From contig CAKOXT010000001.1 of the NCBI GenBank assembly GCA_934130285.1, forward strand, positions 496,001 through 560,000: a stretch of DNA of 64,000 nucleotides. The letters are read 5' to 3'. Shown here one piece after another: positions 35,061 through 42,812 of this stretch. Position numbers and translations under genes: made by a program. Each line of letters begins with the position of its first letter. Position 1 is the first letter of the stretch. Source of the stretch: an uncultured Clostridia bacterium. Lineage in GTDB: Bacteria > Bacillota > Clostridia > TANB77 > CAG-508. The notes below the pieces were generated by a model. It searched no databases. It saw only the letters and a list, made by a program, of their open reading frames with translations, and was not told where the DNA came from.

Positions 35061-36437
35061 CTATTTGGCTAGTTCAAAAATTGCTAGTGCATACATATTG
35101 CAAGCATCCATAAGATTCTTTTTGCTTATATATTCATCAACTTGATGACACATATCTGGTTCACCTTGTCTCATCGCTCCAAAGGAAACGCAATTTTGGA
35201 ATGCTCTAGCAAATGTTGCTCCTCCTATTGCAATTGGTGTTTTGTGTTCTCCTGTATATTCGTTGTATATTTTACAAAGTTTTTGAACTAGTTCGTTGTC
35301 TTTTGGAATGTATAGGGCTTCTTTTTCTCCGGCAAATTTAACTTCTAATCCATCAAATGCTTTTTCTATTTTATCTTTTATTTCTTCTAAGTCCACATCT
35401 CCTGGAATACGTAAATTCATTCCTGCTTGTATTTTTCCGTCTTTTAATTCTAATCTAGCTAAATTTAATGTCAAATCTCCTAGTTCTTCGTTATCATGTT
35501 TTATTCCTAAACTTTCACCATTAGTTTCATTTCTAATATTATTTGCTAAAAGTCGTAGTAATCTTTCTTCCACATCAAATCTATTAAACATTTCATTTAG
35601 TAGCATTACCATTGCAGATACTGCATTTTTTCCTAATTCAGGATGTGCAGCATGTGCTTGGATTCCTGTTGTTTCAATATAAAATTCATTTTGCATTTTT
35701 GTGAAAGCAATATCTTCTGAAACTTTACTTAATAAAAATGCTTTTACTTCTTCTTCAATTTTAGAGTCAACTTCAATTTTAGCAGAGCAATATTTGGGAA
35801 CTACATTTATTCTATTATTTTTGCAATCAATATCTTTTATTTTTATTTTATAATCTTCAATATAAGTTTCAGAAATATATGATGTTAATAACGCTTTTTC
35901 TGCATAAATACAAGGAAAATCAGCATCAGGACTAAATCCAACTGTTGGTTGTTCTTCATGTTCTTTATAATAATTGATGCATCTCCAATCATTCTCCTCA
36001 TTTAAGCCAATAATTAGCCTAACTCTTTTATGTACTACTGTTTTCTCCATAACAGCTTTCATCGCATATAAACTAGCTATCATAGGTCCTTTATCATCAA
36101 TAGTTCCTCTTCCATATAATTTTCCATTTTCTATTGTAAGTTCAAATGGTGGATGTTGCCAACCTTCTCCTTCTGGAACTACATCAAGATGTCCTACTAT
36201 TCCAACTAATTCGTCACCTTCTCCAAACTCTATGTATCCACAATGTTTGTCTATATTTTTTGTTCTAAATCCCATTCTTTTTCCTATTTCTAAAAATGTA
36301 TTTAGAGCGTTATCTATATTTTTTCCAAAAGGATACTCTGGATTATCATACCCTTCTAATTTACTTGGAATACGTATCATTGTTTCCAAATCATTTATTA
36401 ATTCATTTTCATGAGAATCAATATATTCTTTAAACAT
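35061..36437 (-). CDS. pepV: PepV-type M20 dipeptidase
   Basis: A 458-residue metallo-dipeptidase of family M20. Zinc ligands are seen in GIVGHLDVVP (His), TIDDKGP (Asp), LNEENDW (Glu pair), FSPDADFP (Asp) and CHQVDEYI (His). PepV hydrolyses dipeptides with a broad range, acting in the cytosol. The start is ATG 36437, behind AAGGAGATAAGA, inside the last codons of the upstream oxidoreductase gene; the 8-nt overlap implies translational coupling. Confidence 0.92.
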   Translation of the reverse strand: MFKEYIDSHENELINDLETMIRIPSKLEGYDNPEYPFGKNIDNALNTFLEIGKRMGFRTKNIDKHCGYIEFGEGDELVGIVGHLDVVPEGEGWQHPPFELTIENGKLYGRGTIDDKGPMIASLYAMKAVMEKTVVHKRVRLIIGLNEENDWRCINYYKEHEEQPTVGFSPDADFPCIYAEKALLTSYISETYIEDYKIKIKDIDCKNNRINVVPKYCSAKIEVDSKIEEEVKAFLLSKVSEDIAFTKMQNEFYIETTGIQAHAAHPELGKNAVSAMVMLLNEMFNRFDVEERLLRLLANNIRNETNGESLGIKHDNEELGDLTLNLARLELKDGKIQAGMNLRIPGDVDLEEIKDKIEKAFDGLEVKFAGEKEALYIPKDNELVQKLCKIYNEYTGEHKTPIAIGGATFARAFQNCVSFGAMRQGEPDMCHQVDEYISKKNLMDACNMYALAIFELAK

Positions 36438-37689
36438 TCTTATCTCCTTTTTCCAAAATCTCCATAATTGAATTTGCTGCTTTTTTTGCACTTCCTAATG
36501 CTCTGCATACTGTTGACTTTGTTTCTGATAGATCTCCTCCTGCATAAACACCCTCTATATTTGTTTTTCCTTTTTCGTCTATATCTATTAGCCCTCTTTC
36601 ATTATATGCTAATCCTTCTTTTTCTAGAACTTCTTTATTAGGTTTTAATCCAATTGCAAACACTACGCTGTCAGCCTTAAATTCAAATTCTGTATTAGGC
36701 ATATCTATTGCTTTTCCATCTATAACTTGTGTTTTAATGCATTCCACATTTTCAATTTTTCCATCTTTTCCATTTGCTTTTATTACTCTAGTTGTGAATA
36801 CAGGATTTACTCCATCTTGTATTGCTTCTTCTAATTCGATTTTTCTTGCTGGCATGTGTTCAGTATCTCTTCTATATAATATATTAGACGTCTTCGCTCC
36901 CATTTTTAGTGCTGCTCTTGCTGAATCCATTGCCACATTTCCCCCACCTATTATTACTACATTTCCTAGGTTTGGAATAAAATTATTTCTATTATAAGCC
37001 TTTAAAAAATATTCTGAATCATATATTTGTTCAAAATTTCCTAAATCATATTTGCTTGGTGATTCTGCGCCTATTCCTAAAAATACACAGTCAAATTTTT
37101 CTTTAAGTTCCTTAATATGAATATTTTCTCCAAGTTCTTTTTCTGTTTCAAAATTAACTCCAAGCTCTTTTAACATATTTATGATTTCTTCTAAAAATTC
37201 TTTGTTTAATCTAAAATCAGGTATACCATATCTTAAAATACCACCAAGTTCTTTCTCTTTTTCATATATTGTTACTTGATATCCATTTTTTCTTAATTCA
37301 TATGCACATTCTAATCCTGCTGGTCCTGAACCTATTACTGCAATCTTGCTTTGCTTTTCTTTTGATTTCTCTACATTAACTTTTTTATTATTTTTTCTAG
37401 CCCAATCGTTTACATATCTTTCTAGTGTTCCAATTTGTGTTGGTGTTTGTTTTATTCCTCTAACACATGAACCTTCGCATTGTTCTTCTTGCGGGCAAAT
37501 TATACTACATATATGTGAAAATATATTATTTTCTCTTAATATTTCATATGCTTTTTCTAAATTATTATCAACTATTTCTGATATAAATTCAGGAATATTT
37601 GTATGCATTGGACATGCTTTTGAACATGGTTTCATTTTGCATTTTAAGCAATATTGTGCTTTTTCTTTTATATTTTCTTCAATCTCCAT
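36430..37689 (-). CDS. GltD-like NAD(P)-dependent oxidoreductase
   Basis: A 419-residue flavoprotein resembling the glutamate synthase small subunit. The N-terminal Fe-S domain has CxxC...CxxxC (Cys14, Cys17, Cys22, Cys26) and a second cluster HICSIICPQEEQCEGSC. FAD-binding is IGSGPAGLECA and NAD(P)-binding IGGGNVAMDSA. The C-terminus ends YAGGDLSETKSTVCRALGSAKKAA. Length is slightly below typical GltD. No glutamate synthase large subunit (gltB) is present, so it may serve as an NfnB- or SudA-like electron-transfer subunit or a stand-alone reductase. It overlaps pepV by 8 nt and starts 15 nt after mgtC's end. Confidence 0.85.
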   Translation of the reverse strand: MEIEENIKEKAQYCLKCKMKPCSKACPMHTNIPEFISEIVDNNLEKAYEILRENNIFSHICSIICPQEEQCEGSCVRGIKQTPTQIGTLERYVNDWARKNNKKVNVEKSKEKQSKIAVIGSGPAGLECAYELRKNGYQVTIYEKEKELGGILRYGIPDFRLNKEFLEEIINMLKELGVNFETEKELGENIHIKELKEKFDCVFLGIGAESPSKYDLGNFEQIYDSEYFLKAYNRNNFIPNLGNVVIIGGGNVAMDSARAALKMGAKTSNILYRRDTEHMPARKIELEEAIQDGVNPVFTTRVIKANGKDGKIENVECIKTQVIDGKAIDMPNTEFEFKADSVVFAIGLKPNKEVLEKEGLAYNERGLIDIDEKGKTNIEGVYAGGDLSETKSTVCRALGSAKKAANSIMEILEKGDKNV

Positions 37690-37704
37690 ATATGTATTCC
37701 TCTC

Positions 37705-38367
37705 TTACTCTTCTACTATTTCTTTGATTCCTTCTATTTTCATAATGCTTGTTACAAGTTTATTTGTATTTATTGTTTCCATTAGTTTTCCTTTAACTTC
37801 TATATAGTCTGCTTCTGCTTTTATTCTTTTTATTCTTATTTCATCTTTTGCTAATATTTTTTCAATTTTTTTCATGTCATCATATACATGATCTGTGTAT
37901 ATTTTATAACTAAATTCATTATATTTCTCTACAGTATCTGATACTTTATATGAATAAGAAAGTATTATATAAACAACTGCTGTTGCAATTATTCCTATTG
38001 TATAAGCTCCAGATCCCACAAGAAGTCCTATACCTGTAACTGCTAAAAGGCTTGCTGCTGTTGTTAAACCTTTTACATGGAACCCATCTCTTAAAATTGT
38101 TCCTGCACCTATAAATCCTATTCCAGATAATAACTGTGCTGGTATTCTAGAAGGATCTGCTCCATCAACATTTTGTGATAAAAATATTCCACAAAGCATT
38201 ATCATAACTGCACTCTCACCTACTAATACGTGAGTTCTCATTCCTGCTGGTTTTTTCCACGCTTCTCTCTCATATCCAATTATTCCTGTTAAAATTGCTC
38301 CTAATACAAGTCGTATTACTGCTTCAAATTCAAAGTTTTGTGTTATTGTTTGTAAAATTTCTAACAT
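37705..38367 (-). CDS. MgtC/SapB-family membrane protein
   Basis: A 220-residue protein with about four or five N-terminal membrane spans and a C-terminal cytosolic ACT-like domain. The MgtC signature is intact: GYEREAWKKPAGMRTHVLVGESA and GFIGAGTILRDGFHVKGLTTAASL. Family members help cells grow in low Mg2+ or interact with ATP synthase; the role here is inferred. No Mg2+ riboswitch is evident in the 178-bp divergent region shared with ytfJ. It probably leads the operon with the oxidoreductase and pepV. Confidence 0.9.
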   Translation of the reverse strand: MLEILQTITQNFEFEAVIRLVLGAILTGIIGYEREAWKKPAGMRTHVLVGESAVMIMLCGIFLSQNVDGADPSRIPAQLLSGIGFIGAGTILRDGFHVKGLTTAASLLAVTGIGLLVGSGAYTIGIIATAVVYIILSYSYKVSDTVEKYNEFSYKIYTDHVYDDMKKIEKILAKDEIRIKRIKAEADYIEVKGKLMETINTNKLVTSIMKIEGIKEIVEE

Positions 38368-38545
38368 TATTTCTCCTTTCTTTTTCTTTTTTCTCTCAAA
38401 ATACTTATCTATTTTAACATTAATTGAACCTCAAAACAACTTTTTTTGACTGGTCACCCAATAAAATTTAAGATTTTTTTATTTTCTTTAATATATTTTT
38501 TGTTTTTTGTACAACCTAATATTATTGATAAAAGGAGGTTTTATT

Positions 38546-39037
38546 ATGATTAATCATCCAATTGAAGGATTAATGAATACTGCTATGAACAGCATAAAAG
38601 ACATGATTGACGTTGATACCATTATTGGTGAACCAATTTCTACTGGTATTGACACTTTAATTATTCCAATTTCAAAAGTATGTTTTGGATTTGCTGCTGG
38701 CGGTAGTGAATTTAAAGGTGAAACTATTAACGAATATTCAAAACGTGAAAAAGAAGAACAAGTTCAATATAGACTTCCATTTGGCGGTGGTAGTGGTGCT
38801 GGTGTAAAAATTGAACCAGTTGCTTTTTTAGTTGTTTCAAATGGTATTGTAAAGTTATTGCCTGTTACTCATGATTCTTATATCGATAAATTAATTGATT
38901 ATGTTCCAGATCTTTTAGACAAATCGGGAGATCTAATTAAAGGCATGAAAGACAAAAATAAATGTATAGAAAAATTAAAAGAAAAAATTGAAGAAAACAT
39001 AAAAGATGAAAAATCTTCTGAGGACTTGTCAGAGTAG
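38546..39037 (+). CDS. ytfJ: GerW-family sporulation protein YtfJ
   Basis: A 163-residue GerW/YtfJ protein, found in spores and needed for proper germination in Bacillus. The signature IIGEPISTGIDTLIIPISKVCFGFAAGG and the Gly-rich LPFGGGSGAGVKIEPVAFLVV are complete. The start is ATG 38546 behind AAAAGGAGG. It usually follows ytfI (DUF2953), scpA and scpB in the same orientation; here it is on the opposite strand to these and separated by an orphan cassette, indicating local rearrangement. Confidence 0.92.
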   Translation: MINHPIEGLMNTAMNSIKDMIDVDTIIGEPISTGIDTLIIPISKVCFGFAAGGSEFKGETINEYSKREKEEQVQYRLPFGGGSGAGVKIEPVAFLVVSNGIVKLLPVTHDSYIDKLIDYVPDLLDKSGDLIKGMKDKNKCIEKLKEKIEENIKDEKSSEDLSE

Positions 39038-39047
39038 CAGTTGCCAT

Positions 39048-39076
39048 TTGATTATTTACTAATTTTCGTGTATAAT
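39048..39076 (+). promoter_or_regulatory. promoter of the second orphan cassette
   Basis: TTGATT (39048-39053), 17-nt spacer, TATAAT (39071-39076), about 45 nt before the ATG at 39122. Confidence 0.75.
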
Positions 39077-39121
39077 AGTATTGTTACTAGTAGTTTGAAG
39101 CAACATATAAGGAGGTTTCCT

Positions 39122-39835
39122 ATGTATACTGCAAATTATAGACGTAGGACAAAAAATAAGTGGAGTAAAGGAAAACGCGAATACCAACGGAGTCAATTAA
39201 AAGCTTTGGTTCGTCAGGATCAAATCGCATTACATGCTCCGGAAGAAAATGCAAGAATCAAACAGTTGTTGAACGATTTAACAAAACTTGGAGAGTTTCC
39301 AAAGGACTCAAAAAGTATCATTCAGTTTACTGTACGATTTTTCAACATTATTTCTTTTTTCCAGGATGATGGCCTAATCCAGTATCAACCTGATTCTGTA
39401 GCAGATTTGGTTGAAGTTGCAAACAAAGTTATTACAGTTTGTGGCAGACAACCCAAAAAAACTAGCTGGAATCAGAGTAATCGAGGTGAAAAAGTTACAT
39501 TAGATAATGTAATGCTCGGAGCAGTCTGGGGATTACCAATTAAACCAGCACGTTTCTGGATATCGTGTTCTAAAAAGAATACTATTATATTGGACTATCA
39601 TTCACCAGTATTTGCACAACTGCCTCAAGTAAATCGGTCTACCATGACACCTGAAGAAGCTATTGTACAAATGAAAGCAGAACAGCAACCGGCTAAAGAC
39701 GTTTACCGAAGTGAAAAAGTTTGGGTAACAGATGCAGTTGTTTTGCATTCATCTTATAGTTTGTCAAAGATTATTGGTACAAATTGTGAGATTCTGATTG
39801 AGGCATTGCAGAATATTTTGTCCGCACAGGAATAA
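39122..39835 (+). CDS. orphan hypothetical protein, 237 residues
   Basis: No family recognised. The start is ATG 39122, behind TAAGGAGG. The product is soluble, with a very basic N-terminus (YRRRTKNKWSKGKREYQRSQ), helical stretches (RIKQLLNDLTKL; FTVRFFNIISFF; VADLVEVANKVITVC), an aromatic-rich middle (AVWGLPIKPARFWISC) and a helical end. It could bind nucleic acid through its basic start, but that is only inferred from charge. Promoter, ribosome site and terminator make a self-contained unit, and codon use is less AT-rich than the neighbours. It splits the common ytfJ/ytfI neighbourhood, which suggests insertion. Confidence 0.7.
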   Translation: MYTANYRRRTKNKWSKGKREYQRSQLKALVRQDQIALHAPEENARIKQLLNDLTKLGEFPKDSKSIIQFTVRFFNIISFFQDDGLIQYQPDSVADLVEVANKVITVCGRQPKKTSWNQSNRGEKVTLDNVMLGAVWGLPIKPARFWISCSKKNTIILDYHSPVFAQLPQVNRSTMTPEEAIVQMKAEQQPAKDVYRSEKVWVTDAVVLHSSYSLSKIIGTNCEILIEALQNILSAQE

Positions 39836-39849
39836 TTACTTGTAGTAAC

Positions 39850-39892
39850 GTAAAAACCGTGATACTAATGTATCGCGGCTTTTACATTTTTT
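39850..39892 (+). terminator. terminator of the second orphan cassette
   Basis: Sixteen-bp stem with two G-U pairs (39850-39865 with 39870-39885), TAAT loop, then TTTTTT. The same bases encode the last seven residues of the convergent DUF2953-like gene. Confidence 0.9.
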
Positions 39893-40365
39893 ATTATATT
39901 ATTCAAAATACTAATTTCTACTCTACTTTTAAATTTAATTTTTATATAGTTCGTTTTAAAATTAGTTTTTATATTATATTCTCTATTTTTAGAATTTATA
40001 TCAAATTTAGCTATTAAGCATGGTACGATCATATTTATGATCCCATAAATATATACATTTAAAAATATATTTTTTATTCCATAGTCTAAATCAAGATTAA
40101 AAGTTTCAACTTTTGGATATATTTTTTTCAAAAATTTTCGCTCTTTTTTTATTAATTTATGTTTTTCTGAAAAAGAGAAAAATTTATACAAATCCTCTTT
40201 TTTTATAGTTTTTTGAAAAATTTTTATATACCTGAAAATGTATACTTTTAATTTTGCTATGAAAAAAACTTTTTGATTTAATACTTCTATTTTTTCTATA
40301 TCTATTTTTATTATCATTGTTAAAAAAAGAATAATAAAAAATAGTATTATAATAATAATTCTCAT
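39865..40365 (-). CDS. DUF2953-like (YtfI-type) membrane protein, probably with altered C-terminus
   Basis: A 166-residue protein with an N-terminal span (residues 3-20) and Lys/Ile-rich body. Position next to scpA and near ytfJ, the N-terminal span, and the FKAKLKVYIF-type pattern suggest DUF2953, which in Firmicutes often lies between scpB and ytfJ. The identification rests partly on context. The final residues (VKAAIH) and the stop are encoded by the terminator hairpin of the adjacent plus-strand cassette, so the natural end has probably been replaced. Confidence 0.5.
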   Translation of the reverse strand: MRIIIIILFFIILFLTMIIKIDIEKIEVLNQKVFFIAKLKVYIFRYIKIFQKTIKKEDLYKFFSFSEKHKLIKKERKFLKKIYPKVETFNLDLDYGIKNIFLNVYIYGIINMIVPCLIAKFDINSKNREYNIKTNFKTNYIKIKFKSRVEISILNNIIKNVKAAIH

Positions 40366-40403
40366 AATACTATTTTTTCCATATTAACTATTTTTATAAC
40401 TAT

Positions 40404-41150
40404 TTACTTTTTACTTTTTTCAACTACAATATCTCCAAATAATTCTTCTTGACTTGCTACTACTTTATTTCTTCTTGTTAATTCCAATAATCCAGTAAAT
40501 GCTGTTACTACTTCCGCTTTTGGCTTAGCTTTTATAGAAAATAATTTGTTAAACACAAAACGAGGTTTTTTAGATAATTCTCTAAAAATTTCTTTTACTT
40601 TACTTGTTACAGTATATGTATCTGTTATAGCAATTTTTTCTATGTTCTCTGCATTTTTATTCATCTTTGTTTTAAGATTGTTCATCATTCTTTGATAATT
40701 TTGGTATAACAATTCTGATGAATAATCTTTTTCTATTTTTTGCTTTGGTAATTCTATTGTATCTGGAATTTTATAGAATCTTCTATTATTTTCTGCTAAC
40801 ATATCTTTGAATTTTTTTGAAATCTCTTTATATTTCTTATATTCTATAATTCTTCTGATAAGTTCTTCTTCTGTTATTTCTGTTTCATCATCAGTCTCTT
40901 TTGGAAGTAATTCTTTTGATTTTAAAAATAATAGTGTACTAGCTATAACAAGAAATTCACTTGTAACATCTAAATTTTGTTTTTCCATTTCATTAATATA
41001 TTCAATATATTGATCTGTAATCTCTGACAATTTTACATCGTATATATCCATTTTATTTTTATCTATTAAATGGCACAATAAATCTAATGGACCTTCAAAA
41101 TTATCTAATTTTAATGCATATTTATTTGTTTCAAGTGTTAATATTCCCAT
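40404..41150 (-). CDS. scpA: segregation and condensation protein A
   Basis: A 248-residue kleisin linking SMC heads in the bacterial condensin. The N-terminus YALKLDNFEGPLDLLCHLIDKNKMDIYDVKL is diagnostic, followed by YIEYINEMEKQNLDVTSEFLVIASTLLFLKSKELLP. The C-terminal winged helix is present (VVTAFTGLLELTRRNKV). scpB is not adjacent, unlike in most Firmicutes. It starts 1 nt after the recX stop, so it is cotranscribed with recX. Confidence 0.93.
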   Translation of the reverse strand: MGILTLETNKYALKLDNFEGPLDLLCHLIDKNKMDIYDVKLSEITDQYIEYINEMEKQNLDVTSEFLVIASTLLFLKSKELLPKETDDETEITEEELIRRIIEYKKYKEISKKFKDMLAENNRRFYKIPDTIELPKQKIEKDYSSELLYQNYQRMMNNLKTKMNKNAENIEKIAITDTYTVTSKVKEIFRELSKKPRFVFNKLFSIKAKPKAEVVTAFTGLLELTRRNKVVASQEELFGDIVVEKSKK

Positions 41151-41151
41151 T

Positions 41152-41598
41152 TTACTCCCTACTTATTTCTTTTATTGTTTCACTCCTATATCTTTTCTTT
41201 TTTAGATATAATGTTATTTCTTCTGGTTCTAATGTACTTTTCTTTTTATTTGCTATATTTCTAGCAGATAATAATTCATAATCATTAAGCATATCTTCAT
41301 TTTGAGAAATATAATCATCTATTATATGCTCTGGTATTCCCTTAGCATATAATTTATATTTTAGTTCAAATATAGATAAATTTTTTAAAGCTATTGCTTC
41401 ATGCATAAATCTATCTACATAGCTAACATCATTAATATATCCTAATTCTTTCAAGTTTTCAATAGTCTCTTCTAAAATATCATTCTCTTCATTTTTAAAT
41501 TTTTCTCGTACTTCTTTTTCTGATCTTTTTTTATAAAAAATATATTTTAGCATTTTAGTTTTTAACTTATCTATTCGTTCTAGTCTTTCTAAATCCAT
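41152..41598 (-). CDS. recX: RecX-family regulator
   Basis: A 148-residue protein of three-helix repeats. RecX binds RecA filaments and controls their growth. Signatures: LKYIFYKKRSEKEVREKF (repeat 1), LGYINDVSYVDRFMHEAI (repeat 2) and YELLSARNIANKKK followed by YLKKKRYRSETI (repeat 3). It lies downstream of recA behind a strong terminator, so its expression is partly separate. Length is short compared with many Firmicute RecX proteins. Confidence 0.85.
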   Translation of the reverse strand: MDLERLERIDKLKTKMLKYIFYKKRSEKEVREKFKNEENDILEETIENLKELGYINDVSYVDRFMHEAIALKNLSIFELKYKLYAKGIPEHIIDDYISQNEDMLNDYELLSARNIANKKKSTLEPEEITLYLKKKRYRSETIKEISRE

Positions 41599-41621
41599 TA
41601 TTTCTCCTCGTTTAAAACTTT

Positions 41622-41659
41622 CTAAAAAAGAGATGCATGCATGTGCATCTCTTTTTTAG
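41622..41659 (-). terminator. recA terminator
   Basis: Perfect 16-bp stem (41622-41637 with 41644-41659) with 6-nt loop and T-runs on both strands, between recA and recX. Confidence 0.9.
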
Positions 41660-41672
41660 TTATATAATTTTA

Positions 41673-42731
41673 TTATTCTTTTTCATCTTCATCATCATCA
41701 GCTTCTTCTGATGCTTTTTCATCTAATGCTTGTTCAAATGCTTTACTATAATTATCTCTTATTTTTTGTTCTATTTCTGCAAGAATCTTTGGATTTTCTT
41801 TTAAATATTTCTTAACGTTTTCTCTACCTTGTCCAATTTTTGCTCCATTATAGCTGAACCATGCTCCGCTCTTTTCAACTATATCTAAATTAACTGCTAA
41901 GTCTAATATGCTTCCTTCTTTTGATATTCCTTCACCATATAAGATATCAAATTCGGCCTCTCTAAATGGAGGTGCAACTTTGTTTTTAACAACCTTTACT
42001 CTTGTTCTATTTCCTATAACTTCTCCATCTTGTTTGATGTTTTCTATTCTTCTAATGTCTAAACGAACTGAAGCATAGAATTTTAATGCTCTACCACCTG
42101 GAGTTGTTTCTGGATTTCCAAACATTATTCCAACTTTTTCTCTTAATTGGTTAATGAAAATTATTGCTGTTTTTGATTTATTTAATACACCTGCTAATTT
42201 TCTTAAGGCTTGTGACATAAGTCTTGCTTGTAATGCAACATGTGTATCTCCCATATCACCATCTATTTCTGCTTTTGGTACTAATGCTGCAACAGAATCA
42301 ACAACAATTATGTCTATTGCACCACTTCTAACTAATGCTTCTGTAATTTCTAGTGCTTGTTCTCCTGTATCTGGTTGAGAAACTATTAAGTTATCTATAT
42401 CTACTCCCAATTTTTTTGCATATATTGGATCTAGTGCGTGTTCTGCATCTATGAATGCTGCTGTTCCTCCAGCTTTTTGTGATTCAGCAACTGCATGTAA
42501 TGCAAGTGTTGTTTTTCCTGATGATTCTGGTCCAAATATTTCAATTATTCTTCCCTTTGGAATACCACCTATTCCAAGTGCTACATCTAATGTTAAAGCT
42601 CCTGTTGGTATTGCTTCAACTTCCATTGCTTTGTATTCGCCAAGTTTCATAACTGAGCCTTTTCCAAATTGTTTTTCTATTTGTCCCATTGCTGCATCTA
42701 GTGCTTTTCTTTTTTCATCATTATCTTTCAT
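41673..42731 (-). CDS. recA: recombinase RecA
   Basis: A 352-residue RecA, which forms filaments on single-stranded DNA, drives strand exchange and triggers LexA cleavage. Walker A is GPESSGKTTL, Walker B IIVVDSVAAL, the L2 region GNPETTPGGRALKFYASVR, and the tail is acidic (EEADDDEDEKE). The start is ATG 42731 behind AAGGAGAG. The promoter is near consensus and carries a candidate SOS operator. Confidence 0.98.
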   Translation of the reverse strand: MKDNDEKRKALDAAMGQIEKQFGKGSVMKLGEYKAMEVEAIPTGALTLDVALGIGGIPKGRIIEIFGPESSGKTTLALHAVAESQKAGGTAAFIDAEHALDPIYAKKLGVDIDNLIVSQPDTGEQALEITEALVRSGAIDIIVVDSVAALVPKAEIDGDMGDTHVALQARLMSQALRKLAGVLNKSKTAIIFINQLREKVGIMFGNPETTPGGRALKFYASVRLDIRRIENIKQDGEVIGNRTRVKVVKNKVAPPFREAEFDILYGEGISKEGSILDLAVNLDIVEKSGAWFSYNGAKIGQGRENVKKYLKENPKILAEIEQKIRDNYSKAFEQALDEKASEEADDDEDEKE

Positions 42732-42760
42732 TTTTCTCTCCTTACAAATTTTTGTTTCCT

Positions 42761-42772
42761 AAACGTTTGTTT
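42761..42772 (-). promoter_or_regulatory. candidate LexA/SOS box in the recA leader
   Basis: The minus strand reads AAAC-AAAC-GTTT, matching the Firmicute GAAC-N4-GTTC box with a symmetric G-to-A change. It lies just after the -10, at about the transcription start, a good position for repression. Confidence 0.45.
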
Positions 42773-42778
42773 GTACTT

Positions 42779-42806
42779 ATTATATATTATACTATTTTTT
42801 TGTCAA
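42779..42806 (-). promoter_or_regulatory. recA promoter
   Basis: Minus strand TTGACA (42806-42801), 16-nt spacer, TATAAT (42784-42779). Both hexamers are exact. Confidence 0.85.
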
Positions 42807-42812
42807 TACTTT

